From Micavibrio sp. (GTDB lineage Bacteria > Pseudomonadota > Alphaproteobacteria > Micavibrionales > Micavibrionaceae), in the NCBI GenBank assembly GCA_027075555.1, contig JALTAZ010000112.1, positions 1 through 36,531 on the forward strand: 36,531 nucleotides of DNA, written 5' to 3'. A program made the translations under genes and the position numbers. Positions 7,905 through 16,862 of the stretch are shown here, piece by piece (position 1 is the first letter of the stretch; the number at the start of each line of letters is the position of its first letter). The notes below the pieces were generated by a model. That model had not been told where the DNA came from, did no database searches, and saw nothing but the letters and a program-made list of their open reading frames with translations.

Positions 7905-9142
7905 GCAAGAATAACACGCAAAATATAAATGGTTCGGAATCTATACCTATAATTATAATGGCACTTATTACTGTTGCAATTTTAATTGCTGCGGTCGTAT
8001 TATCTTATATACTAATCAGCAATCCCGCACATAGCGAGAAAAAAGAAGAATTACAAAAAGCCAGTGGCATTGTAGAAATTGAAAAAGCTGTAATTGGTGA
8101 TTACCCCGTTAAAATTGAGGTAATGGGACAAGTTATCCCCGCCCATGAAACATTGCTAAAATCCCGCGTTCCTGGTGAAATTATAGAAGTATCACCCAAT
8201 TTTGTTCCTGGAGGATTATTCAAAAAAGGCGAGTTTATCCTTAAAATTGACCCTGCGGATTATGAGCTAGACATTAAAGTAAAAACTGCGGCCCTTAATC
8301 AGGCTATGGCAGCTTATAATCTAGAGCTAGGGCAACAGCAAATCGCAAAAGATGAAATGAAAATGCTAGAACGCAGAACTGGTAGAAAACTCAAAAACAC
8401 GTCGCTTGCCCTTAGAAAGCCGCAATTAGAACAAGCAAAAGCAAATTTAGAATCCGCAAAAGCCGCCCTTGAAATTGCTAAACTCAATCTTAAGCGCACA
8501 AATGTAAAAGCTCCATATAACGCCCTTGTAAAAGAGCGCTTAGGAGATATAGGAAATATTTTTTCCTCCTTAGACAAGCTAGCTATGCTGGTAAATACTG
8601 ACAAATATTGGATAGATATAGAAGTTCCAATCAAAGATATTATATGGCTGAAAATACCAAGCTCTGACGATGAATATAAGAAAGGCTCAAAAGCTATCAT
8701 AAAACTTGGTAAAATACGAGGAGAGCGTGAAGGACACTTATTTAAACAAATTGGTAGCGTTAACCCAAAAAGTCGCCTTGCAAGCATGCTGATAAATATT
8801 AATGATCCCCTGCTATTAAATTCGGATACAACAGATAAATCAAGTAAACCACCTATAATTCTTGGTGATTTTGTTTCTGTAACTTTAATAGGAAAAACCT
8901 TAAAAAATGCCTTTCGCATTCCGTTAAGTTATATAAGGTATGGCTCTAATATATGGCTTGAAAAAAATGGAAAACTAATAATACAGCCCGTTACTATCGC
9001 CTATAAAGACAGGAAATATGCCTATATTACAGCAGGATTAGAACATAATGACCATATAGTTACCTCTGACATAATAACACCTGTAAATGGCATGAAAATT
9101 ATGGTGAAGGGCAAACATGAAATTATGGCTGGTGAGGAATAA
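7901..9142 (+). CDS. RND efflux periplasmic adaptor (HlyD/MFP family)
   Basis: The 413-residue protein has an N-terminal membrane anchor at about residues 14-40 (IPIIIMALITVAILIAAVVL). The biotinyl-lipoyl-like part begins near residue 70 (VMGQVIPAHETLLKSRVPGE) and closes after the coiled-coil hairpin (NVKAPYNALVKERLGDIGN). The alpha-helical hairpin lies around residues 130-200 and the beta-barrel and membrane-proximal domains follow. It bridges the inner-membrane pump and the outer-membrane factor. A GGGTAGGA lies just before the ATG inside the end of the upstream gene. The pump gene starts nine bases after its stop. Confidence 0.9.
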   Translation: MSKNNTQNINGSESIPIIIMALITVAILIAAVVLSYILISNPAHSEKKEELQKASGIVEIEKAVIGDYPVKIEVMGQVIPAHETLLKSRVPGEIIEVSPNFVPGGLFKKGEFILKIDPADYELDIKVKTAALNQAMAAYNLELGQQQIAKDEMKMLERRTGRKLKNTSLALRKPQLEQAKANLESAKAALEIAKLNLKRTNVKAPYNALVKERLGDIGNIFSSLDKLAMLVNTDKYWIDIEVPIKDIIWLKIPSSDDEYKKGSKAIIKLGKIRGEREGHLFKQIGSVNPKSRLASMLININDPLLLNSDTTDKSSKPPIILGDFVSVTLIGKTLKNAFRIPLSYIRYGSNIWLEKNGKLIIQPVTIAYKDRKYAYITAGLEHNDHIVTSDIITPVNGMKIMVKGKHEIMAGEE

Positions 9143-9151
9143 ATACTAGCC

Positions 9152-12100
9152 ATGGCTCATTTTGATGAAAAAGATCTAAAAAATGTAAAACCAGGACCAA
9201 TTGCCTTTATGGCCTCTCACCCTGTGGCCGCTAATTTAGCGATGATATTTTTAATATTTGGAGGCATACTTATCTTGATTAACAGCAAACAAGAAGTATT
9301 TCCCGAATTCAACCTTGATATAGTAGCTGTTAGCATGATCTATCCCGGAGCAAGCCCCGAAGAAGTCGAACAAGGCATATTGCTATCCATTGAAGATGTC
9401 GTAAAAGATATCGATGGTATTGGCGAAGTAACTTCAAAAGCATCAGAAGGATTTGGACGCGTAATCATAGAAATAGATGATGAGAGTGAATCTTTACGCA
9501 TTGTTCAGGATATAAAAACTGCTATTGATCAAATAACCACATTTCCTGTTGATGCAGAGAACCTTACAGTTAAGCTGGTGCAAAACCAAGAACATGTAAT
9601 TGACCTTGTTATTCATGGCTCTGTTAGCGATAAAATATTAAGAAATAGCGCCGAAATTGTACGAACGAAGCTAGAGCAGCATAAAGACATCTCACTTGTT
9701 GAATTTTCAAATGTGCGACGTTATGAAATTCATATAGAAATATCGCAAAACACACTGCGCCGTTACAATATCAGTATCCCTGATATAGCCGCGATTATCG
9801 CCAAAACTTCATTAGAGCTTGGCGGTGGCGCGCTTAAGACCTCAGCAGGTGAAATATTAGTGCGTATGACAGAGCGCAGGGATTACGCCCAAGAATTTGC
9901 GGATATACCAATAATTAAAAATCCTAATGGATCAACGCTATATCTAGGTGATATTGCCAAACTATATGATAATTTTGAAGATAAAAATATTTACGCTTCT
10001 TTTAATGGAAAGCCTGCCATTGAAATGAAAATACGAAGCACCGCTGATCAAACTCCTATTGCTATATCCACCGCAGCGCGTGAAGTAATTGACAATCTGA
10101 ATGCTTCGCTGCCTGGAGATCTGGAAATAACTATAACTGATGACGAATCTATAATATTCAAGCAACGCGCCGAACTGCTTATAAAAAACGGCTTATTCGG
10201 ACTTTTTCTAGTAGTAATTTTCCTAGCCATTTTCCTTGATATTCGCCTTGCCTTTTGGGTCAGTATGGGGATTCCAATTTCCTATATGGGCGCGTTCTTA
10301 CTATTTCCTGCTGCACATTATTTTTCAATAAATATGGTATCAATGTTTGCCTTTATAGTTGCCCTTGGAATATTGGTTGATGATGCCATCGTTGTAGGAG
10401 AGAATATATATCACAAGCGCGAAAAAGGTATGAAGCCCATAGTTGCCAGCATTACAGGCGCGCGGGAGATGGCTATTCCTGTAACAATTAGCGTTCTAAC
10501 CAATATTATTGCCTTCTTACCAATGTTCTTTATGCCCGGTTTTATGGGAAAAATTTTTAGCATGATACCGGTCATTGTTATAGCTACTTTTATAATTTCC
10601 TTATTTGAGAGCCTGTTCATATTGCCCTCTCACTTGGCTTTCAAGCAATCTAAGGAAATCAAAAACCCGCTATTTGCATCTATCGTCAAAACACAAAAAG
10701 GTTTTAATCGTAAATTCGATAATTTTATTGAAAATAAATATATACCGTTTCTTAAGAAAACCATTTCAGTGCGATATATCTCATTTGCGCTGTTTTTATT
10801 CATACTCATCGGCGCGACAAGCTATGTTATCAGCGGTCGTTTGGGAATTCAAATATTCCCGCGCGTAGAATCAGACTTTGCCTATGCCAAGGCGGTGCTA
10901 AAGGTAGGATCTCCTGATAAGGAAGTAAAAAAAGTTGAAAAACTGCTTATTGATAATGCGCGGCAAATAATTGCCGAAAATGGAGCAGAGCAGCTTTCCT
11001 ATGGAGTTTATTCACAAATAAATGAGAATGAAATTACTATGCGCACATTTTTGACCGATCCTGATACAAGAACAATTAGCACTAAGAAGTTTATAGAGCT
11101 ATGGCGTAAGAAAACTGGAGATATAGCAGGTTTGGAATCACTTGTATTTGCTTCTAACTTTGGTGGTCCAGGTTCAGGCGCAGCATTAACGGTAGAACTT
11201 AGCCACGATAATACTGATATTCTTGACGAAGCCGCCATGACCTTGGCGCGCGAGCTTAAGAAATTTCCTAACACTCAAGATATTGATGATGGCACAGCGC
11301 AAGGAAAACGCCAATTTGACTTTATCGTAACCGACCTTGGCTATACCCTTGGTTTAACCCCTGCCGATATTGGCAGACAAGTACGCAGTGCATATTACGG
11401 CGCACAAGCCTTAAAGCAACAGCGTGGGCGCAATGAAGTACGAATTTTGGTTATGCTTACCAAAGAAGAGCGAGATTCATTTTATCATTTCACCAATATG
11501 ATGATAAAAACACCAAGTGGCTCTTTTGTGCGGCTTCATGATGTAGTCGAAGCAAAACAAGGGCGTGCCTTTACCACCATAGACCGAAGAAATTCACAGC
11601 GCGTAATAACAGTTAAATCAGATGTAAACCCACCTTCACAAACCAATTTAATCATCAGCTCTATTGATAACGAAATCATGCCAAAGCTACAAAAAATCTA
11701 TCCTGGATTAACCTATTCCTATGAAGGACAGCAAGCAGATATGCGAGAGAGCTTACAAAGTCTATTCGTTGGCATGACGGGAATTTTATTAGTAATGTAC
11801 GCGATACTGGCTGTGCTGTTCTCTAGCTATTCTCAACCATTGATGATTATGATTGCCATACCTTTTAGCATGGTCGGCGCAATTATTGGCCATTTCATTA
11901 TGGGATTTCCTATGAGCATTGTTAGCATGTTCGGCATTATTGCCCTTGCTGGGGTAGTTATAAATGACTCACTTATATTGATTGATCTGACCAATAAAAA
12001 AAGGAAAGAAGGGGGGCTTAACGGATATGATGCGGTAGTCTTAGCCGCGCGCCAGCGTTTTCGCCCTATTGTTCTTACCACCCTTACAACATTTGTTGGA

Positions 12101-12292
12101 CTTGCTCCAATGATGTTTGAAACCTCTCGCCAAGCGCGGTTTCTAATTCCTATGGCAATCTCACTAGGCTATGGAATAGTGTTTGCTACATTCCTAACCC
12201 TAATACTTATCCCCTCCCTTTATATGATAAATGAGGATTTAAAACGAATTGTTAAAAATGTTAATAAGCAAATATTTACTAGAAATATTTAA
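9152..12292 (+). CDS. RND efflux pump permease (HAE1-type)
   Basis: The protein has 1046 residues, normal for an AcrB-type permease with 12 membrane helices and two large periplasmic loops. The N-terminal NSKQEVFPEF and YPGASPEEVEQGILLSIED signatures are present. TM4 has the paired proton-relay aspartates in LVDDAIVVGEN (D410, D411). TM10 reads GVVINDSLILIDL, so Asn938 sits where AcrB has Lys940; this substitution occurs in a subset of RND pumps, as far as I recall. It would export hydrophobic compounds or metabolites using proton-motive force; the substrate cannot be read from sequence. It is last in the operon, and its stop overlaps the tamB stop from the other strand, leaving no room for a separate terminator. 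Confidence 0.9.
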   Translation: MAHFDEKDLKNVKPGPIAFMASHPVAANLAMIFLIFGGILILINSKQEVFPEFNLDIVAVSMIYPGASPEEVEQGILLSIEDVVKDIDGIGEVTSKASEGFGRVIIEIDDESESLRIVQDIKTAIDQITTFPVDAENLTVKLVQNQEHVIDLVIHGSVSDKILRNSAEIVRTKLEQHKDISLVEFSNVRRYEIHIEISQNTLRRYNISIPDIAAIIAKTSLELGGGALKTSAGEILVRMTERRDYAQEFADIPIIKNPNGSTLYLGDIAKLYDNFEDKNIYASFNGKPAIEMKIRSTADQTPIAISTAAREVIDNLNASLPGDLEITITDDESIIFKQRAELLIKNGLFGLFLVVIFLAIFLDIRLAFWVSMGIPISYMGAFLLFPAAHYFSINMVSMFAFIVALGILVDDAIVVGENIYHKREKGMKPIVASITGAREMAIPVTISVLTNIIAFLPMFFMPGFMGKIFSMIPVIVIATFIISLFESLFILPSHLAFKQSKEIKNPLFASIVKTQKGFNRKFDNFIENKYIPFLKKTISVRYISFALFLFILIGATSYVISGRLGIQIFPRVESDFAYAKAVLKVGSPDKEVKKVEKLLIDNARQIIAENGAEQLSYGVYSQINENEITMRTFLTDPDTRTISTKKFIELWRKKTGDIAGLESLVFASNFGGPGSGAALTVELSHDNTDILDEAAMTLARELKKFPNTQDIDDGTAQGKRQFDFIVTDLGYTLGLTPADIGRQVRSAYYGAQALKQQRGRNEVRILVMLTKEERDSFYHFTNMMIKTPSGSFVRLHDVVEAKQGRAFTTIDRRNSQRVITVKSDVNPPSQTNLIISSIDNEIMPKLQKIYPGLTYSYEGQQADMRESLQSLFVGMTGILLVMYAILAVLFSSYSQPLMIMIAIPFSMVGAIIGHFIMGFPMSIVSMFGIIALAGVVINDSLILIDLTNKKRKEGGLNGYDAVVLAARQRFRPIVLTTLTTFVGLAPMMFETSRQARFLIPMAISLGYGIVFATFLTLILIPSLYMINEDLKRIVKNVNKQIFTRNI

Positions 12293-14574
12293 TAGTCGCG
12301 TTTCCAAAATATCCCTGCTCCACCGCGAGCATCTTGACCAATTTCACTCTCAATTGTGATATTAGGTGTTATTTCAACTTGTATATTGGCATTACCGCTA
12401 CCCTCTTCCGATCCCGCTTCAAACTCAAGATAAACTTTCTCACTTAAATATTTTCCTGCTCCGATAACTGCTCTACCACTAGCATCTGTTTCAATACGCA
12501 AATCATCAAGACCTGTTACTGATTTAACTAAACCAATAGGATCAAAAGAACTTCCCATATCTGCTCCGTTGCCTATTCCACTAAAACGCTGCATAGTCCT
12601 AGCAAGTTTTACAGCCTGAAATGGTGATAAATTCTTCATATTCTTACCAAATAAAATCTTGGATATAACCTCATCTTGGGGCATAATGGGATCAGATGAG
12701 AAAGTTATTTTTGGCTTTAAGAGCGAACCACCTATAAGAACTTTGGCAATTATATCATCAACTTTTGTTTGGGTTGTTATATCAAATGTCGGGCTTGGCG
12801 GGATTGTACCAGAGAATTTCATCTTGGCTTTTGTAATTTTGAATTTCTTTCCAAATTCAGAATAACGCCCGCGCAAAACTTTAAAATCTCCGTAAAATTC
12901 AGGCTTATATGCACTGCCCATAATTTCTATTTTACCACCAAATTCCGCGTCTAGCCCCCAGCCCCTAACTAAAATCTGCTGCGGGGCATCAACTATTAAA
13001 TCCAAGGTGATTTTTTTAGCCATATCAGGGGGGCGAGATTTTTTAACATCACCTTTCTTTTTAATATTTAGCTCTGGTATAGAAGATGAAAATTTCTCAG
13101 GTATTTTAATTTCGATTTTCTTGGGAACTATAACACCACTCAAATAATAACCATCATTATTATTGCCTTTAAGAGAAATATCAGCATTTATCGTACCATT
13201 GACAATATCGCCTTTTATCCCTTTAAAATTCTTAGCTTTTATAGATAAATTTACATTTTTATCCGCAAAGTTAATGCTCCCTTTAGATATGAATAAATCA
13301 CTTTTACTCCGCTGTAACGTTAATTTTTTTATGGTTAATAATTGCTTATCCAACTTTGCTTTTAGATTTATATTTTTAACACTCAAATTATACAATTTAT
13401 TACTATAACCATTTGATTTTGCGTTTATATTTAAGGCCTTATCACTAATAAAAATTTCAAAATCAGTAGGTTCTAACTTATGCCCTGTACCTATGAAATT
13501 CTGATAAGCATTTAAACCTTCCAAACGCCCTGATAGCCTGCCGCTTAATGATGATATGGTGCTATCATAACTCACATTACCTAAAACGTTCATCTCAGGT
13601 GCAATTAGCTTAATATTACCTAGGGAATATTTGCCTTTTGAAAAAGATATATTACTATTTAAGGATATTTTCTTTTCAAAATATGCACCTGATAATACAA
13701 TATTTGTAAAAAAATCACTCCTGTTTACTGTAGATAACCTTAACTTTATCGGGGTTATATTATCTGTATTTTTAACCCTTATAATAGTATCAACCTTAAA
13801 CTTACGATTTTTTCTAAAAACCGCGCTCATATTGGCATTTATGGCATATATATCAGCATCTAGCGCAAAGTTCTCAATTTCAAGAGCCGCGCGCCTTGTA
13901 TTAAATCTGCCATTTATGTTAACTTTACGGGGTAAGAAATTTGGTATTTGTTTGCCCCTATCCTTATAAGTTAAGTCAATTTTTATATACTGTTTATTTT
14001 CCAGTAAAATATTACCATATATATGCGGGAAAATAGTTATATCGTTTTTACCCCTTCCCCTAATTATGAATTTATGAGCATATATATTAGCAATTTTAAC
14101 GTGGGTAAAATATATATCAGGAAGGTCAAATCGCTTAATAATCACAGGGAAAATATTAGTATATTCAATAGATTTATCAGATAATTTCTTATCTTTTTGT
14201 GCATATAAAATAAATTCTTCTACATTTAAATAAATACTTAATTTTTTGCGGTTTATCGGAAATATGTCTAAATTCAAACTTATTGATTTTGCCGATAATA
14301 TAAGCTCATCATCCTTATATAATTCAATCAAGCCAACCCGTGACAATGTTGGAAATATATAAGAAAAGCCACCTATTTTTATGTTATAAGAGCTGCCCTT
14401 TAACTGTTCTCCTAGCGAAGTTTCAATAAAGCTCTGACCCGAGTTTGAATTAACCCAAGCAATTATCCCCCAAAAAGCAATTTGTATAAATACCAGCAAA
14501 GCCATAGCAACTGCCACACTAGCAATAGCAAGGCGCATAAACTTTTTTATAATATTTTTCTTGTGCTTTGCCAT
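12289..14574 (-). CDS. tamB: Translocation and assembly module inner-membrane subunit TamB (DUF490)
   Basis: The 761-residue protein has an N-terminal membrane anchor (about residues 10-35) and then a long run of beta-strand segments expected to form the periplasm-spanning hydrophobic groove. The C-terminal 250 residues are the DUF490/TamB domain: FKVLRGRYSEFGKKFKITKA, PPSPTFDITTQTKVDDI, DEVISKILFGKNMKNLSPFQ, GLDDLRIETDASG and a terminal GAGIFWKRDY. With TamA it moves lipids and helps insert some outer-membrane proteins. It is clearly shorter than E. coli TamB (about 1260 residues), mainly in the middle groove. It starts 20 bases after the tamA stop and is co-transcribed with it. Confidence 0.88.
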   Translation of the reverse strand: MAKHKKNIIKKFMRLAIASVAVAMALLVFIQIAFWGIIAWVNSNSGQSFIETSLGEQLKGSSYNIKIGGFSYIFPTLSRVGLIELYKDDELILSAKSISLNLDIFPINRKKLSIYLNVEEFILYAQKDKKLSDKSIEYTNIFPVIIKRFDLPDIYFTHVKIANIYAHKFIIRGRGKNDITIFPHIYGNILLENKQYIKIDLTYKDRGKQIPNFLPRKVNINGRFNTRRAALEIENFALDADIYAINANMSAVFRKNRKFKVDTIIRVKNTDNITPIKLRLSTVNRSDFFTNIVLSGAYFEKKISLNSNISFSKGKYSLGNIKLIAPEMNVLGNVSYDSTISSLSGRLSGRLEGLNAYQNFIGTGHKLEPTDFEIFISDKALNINAKSNGYSNKLYNLSVKNINLKAKLDKQLLTIKKLTLQRSKSDLFISKGSINFADKNVNLSIKAKNFKGIKGDIVNGTINADISLKGNNNDGYYLSGVIVPKKIEIKIPEKFSSSIPELNIKKKGDVKKSRPPDMAKKITLDLIVDAPQQILVRGWGLDAEFGGKIEIMGSAYKPEFYGDFKVLRGRYSEFGKKFKITKAKMKFSGTIPPSPTFDITTQTKVDDIIAKVLIGGSLLKPKITFSSDPIMPQDEVISKILFGKNMKNLSPFQAVKLARTMQRFSGIGNGADMGSSFDPIGLVKSVTGLDDLRIETDASGRAVIGAGKYLSEKVYLEFEAGSEEGSGNANIQVEITPNITIESEIGQDARGGAGIFWKRDY

Positions 14575-14594
14575 TTATTATATATCCTGAAATT

Positions 14595-16349
14595 TTAGAA
14601 TGACTGCCCAATACTGATATAAATTTGAAAATTTGCATCACTATTGTCATCTCCCTGCAAGGGAACACCAATATCAAAACGTAAAGGACCAAAATCGGTA
14701 TAATAACGCGCGCCTATACCTGCGCCTATGGATAAATTCTTAAAGGATGGAATAATTTCGTCATATACTTGCCCAATATCGATAAAAGCAACCCCGCCTA
14801 TGGTTTTATTCGCCTTAAAGCGCATTTCAAACGAGCTTTCAAATAATGAGCGCCCACCTACAGGATTACCTTTTTCATAAGGGCCTACCTCCTGATAGCC
14901 AAAACCACGAATAGACCCTCCCCCCCCTGCATAAAAGCGCTGTGATGCTGGTAAGTTTTGTGCTCCTGATCCTGTGATAGAGCCAATATTAACGCGCCCT
15001 GCTAAAACTAGTTTATCGCTTATTTTATTATAAGATTGTGCCCCTAATTTATTCTTGATAAAAGGATCACTCTTACCCAATGCATCAATAAATGGCTTGG
15101 ACGATACCTTAAATAAATACCCTCTAATGGGATCTAGTTTATCATTGCGACTATCATAAACGGCGCTAATCATCGGGCTGAATAAACCAAAATTATCGCT
15201 TGGTTTATTACCTTCATCTATGCGAGTAATCTCAATATCTGCTCCAATATCAGCAGATAAATATTTGCTAAATTTACGCTTAATACCAAATCCTACACCC
15301 GTAGAAAGGCTTTCAAATGCATCAGTATCTTTGCGCCTGATAAAGCTATGCACTGATAAATTCTGATCACTACGCAAGAAATAAGGCTTAGTCAAATTTG
15401 CCTTAAGCGATTGTTCTAAGGTTGATAATGTTAAGTCAGCTTTGAGTCTTTCTCCAGAGCCAAGAAAATTGCGATGTTCCCAGTCAAAAACTGCACCAAC
15501 GCCCTTATCTGTATAATAGCTTAGCCCTGCGCGCAAGGTACGAGGTGCACGCTCTTTTAGTTCAATAATAACTGGAATATTTTCCAAATCCTTGGCATCA
15601 TCTGGCAATATTATATCGACACGAGAAAATAAACCACTGCCTAGCAATTTATCACGCACATATGAAAGTTTACTACGCTTGAAACATGAGCCTTCCTCCC
15701 AAGGGGTTAGTTTATCTAGATAATTGCGTTTAATATTATTTGCACCCCTAAATTCTAATGCTCCAAATTTTATATTTTTTCCCTGCTCAACATCAAACTC
15801 TATCTCCGCTTTATAAATATGTGGATCAAGAATAATACTATGACTTACATCAAGATCAAAAGCGCAGCTTTGCTTTTGCATTTTACTATATAAAGACTTT
15901 TGTGCGGCTATAACCTGCTCGGCTTCTAAAGGATCACCAATATTTAATGAAACCCCATCTATAAGATTATTATATTCCCTTGGCATTACAGCGATTGAGG
16001 AAATTGTAACAATTTCACCCAAAGATATATCATAGCGCCCACCACTACTACTGCTATTGTCAATATATTTAACCTTGGAATTATAATAACCTTTGGCGCG
16101 CAAAGCTTTTAGAATATCAAGGCGCACCTTTTCACGAAGATATGTTATATCATCTTTATTCTCTATCTCTTGGGAAAAACCTTCTTTTATTATCCTATTT
16201 ATATAATCTGAAGTCTTATAATCGTTTTCAACTCCGCTGATATTATAATTTCTATTATCATATTTATCCCAGAATTTTAGGTGATCTGCCTTACAGGAAG
16301 ATAAGGAAATAAAGGCTATAACAACCAAAAAATAGCTAAACTTACTCAT
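14595..16349 (-). CDS. tamA: Translocation and assembly module outer-membrane subunit TamA (Omp85 family)
   Basis: The 584-residue protein has POTRA-type repeats in residues about 35-270 (for example LDILKALRAKGYYNSKV and EFRGANNIKRNYLDKL) and a C-terminal Omp85 beta-barrel. The barrel contains the family's RGF motif (FYAGGGGSIRGFGYQEVGP), the FGPLRFDIGVPL strand and a terminal phenylalanine. The N-terminus is FLVVIAFISLSSCKAD, which has a lipobox-like L-S-S-C, unusual for a TamA. It acts in the outer membrane with TamB, encoded directly downstream. The start ATG at 16349 has no strong ribosome-binding site, but no better in-frame start exists before the signal sequence. Confidence 0.88.
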   Translation of the reverse strand: MSKFSYFLVVIAFISLSSCKADHLKFWDKYDNRNYNISGVENDYKTSDYINRIIKEGFSQEIENKDDITYLREKVRLDILKALRAKGYYNSKVKYIDNSSSSGGRYDISLGEIVTISSIAVMPREYNNLIDGVSLNIGDPLEAEQVIAAQKSLYSKMQKQSCAFDLDVSHSIILDPHIYKAEIEFDVEQGKNIKFGALEFRGANNIKRNYLDKLTPWEEGSCFKRSKLSYVRDKLLGSGLFSRVDIILPDDAKDLENIPVIIELKERAPRTLRAGLSYYTDKGVGAVFDWEHRNFLGSGERLKADLTLSTLEQSLKANLTKPYFLRSDQNLSVHSFIRRKDTDAFESLSTGVGFGIKRKFSKYLSADIGADIEITRIDEGNKPSDNFGLFSPMISAVYDSRNDKLDPIRGYLFKVSSKPFIDALGKSDPFIKNKLGAQSYNKISDKLVLAGRVNIGSITGSGAQNLPASQRFYAGGGGSIRGFGYQEVGPYEKGNPVGGRSLFESSFEMRFKANKTIGGVAFIDIGQVYDEIIPSFKNLSIGAGIGARYYTDFGPLRFDIGVPLQGDDNSDANFQIYISIGQSF

Positions 16350-16430
16350 AATAAAAGCAGCTTACTAATTAGATACAAAAAAGCAAAGATATAAAAGATA
16401 TAAAGGCATATAGAGATTAAAATAATTAAA

Positions 16431-16468
16431 AGTGCCTTATTATAAAATCTTATGTCATAAGAGGCACT
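16431..16468. repeat. Nested inverted repeat upstream of tamA
   Basis: AGTGCCT (16431-16437) pairs with AGGCACT (16462-16468). Inside it, directly against the right arm, is CTTATG-T-CATAAG (16449-16461), a near-perfect palindrome with one central base. It lies about 80-120 bases upstream of the tamA start. An operator or a structured leader are both possible. Confidence 0.45.
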
Positions 16469-16733
16469 ATAAAGATAAAAAAATACTATAAAAAAAATGA
16501 CAAAATGAGCATATATTTGTTTGATATATAAAAACCCTTACATTACACTTAAGGTTGTGCTTCTAGCTTGTTACTTTATAATAATCTGAACTCTTTATTT
16601 TTAATAATATTTTACTATCCTATAATAATTATTTTGCTAATTTTAAATAATAACCCTCCTTTCTATATGATTTTATTAGTATTTTTAAATATATAATTTT
16701 CTTAAATTATGTTATGTTTGTGTTCTGAATTTG

Positions 16734-16761
16734 TTGACGGCTTAATATTAGCTAGTATATA
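16734..16761 (+). promoter_or_regulatory. Candidate promoter of the LuxR-type regulator
   Basis: TTGACG (16734-16739) is followed after 16-18 bases by an alternating TATATA run (16756-16763), giving a plausible sigma-70 promoter about 45 bases upstream of ATG 16808. Confidence 0.4.
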
Positions 16762-16807
16762 TATATCGGTGTTAGAGTAAGTTCTTACTAAGGTTAGGTT
16801 GTGTATA

Positions 16808-16862
16808 ATGCAAGATATTAGTGTTCTACTAATAGAAAAAAAATTCCTTTTTAAAAGAAGGA
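16808..16862 (+). other. Out-of-frame 5' end of the LuxR regulator, with an eight-A run
   Basis: ATG 16808 opens MQDISVLLIEKKFLFKRR, a receiver-domain start, but runs into a stop soon after. Removing one A from the run of eight at 16836-16843 gives MQDISVLLIEKNSFLKEGMK, which joins exactly onto the frame starting at 16863 and matches the usual receiver opening (VLLIE-x-x-x-x-x-x-EG-x-x-x-LLE). So this stretch is the true N-terminus, separated by a one-base shift. A sequencing error, a mutation, phase variation or transcriptional slippage on the A run could each explain it. Confidence 0.75.

Larger units (their letters stand above)
16350..16807. other. AT-rich divergent intergenic region, tamA / LuxR regulator
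   Basis: These roughly 460 bases are very AT-rich and contain no credible coding frame. They hold an inverted repeat near tamA (16431-16468) and a candidate promoter near the regulator (16734-16761). The transcripts of tamA and of the regulator must both start here. Confidence 0.6.

Noticed and set aside
8314-8919. 201-codon antisense frame in the efflux adaptor
   Set aside because: Antisense to a well-supported gene; no recognisable domain despite its length.
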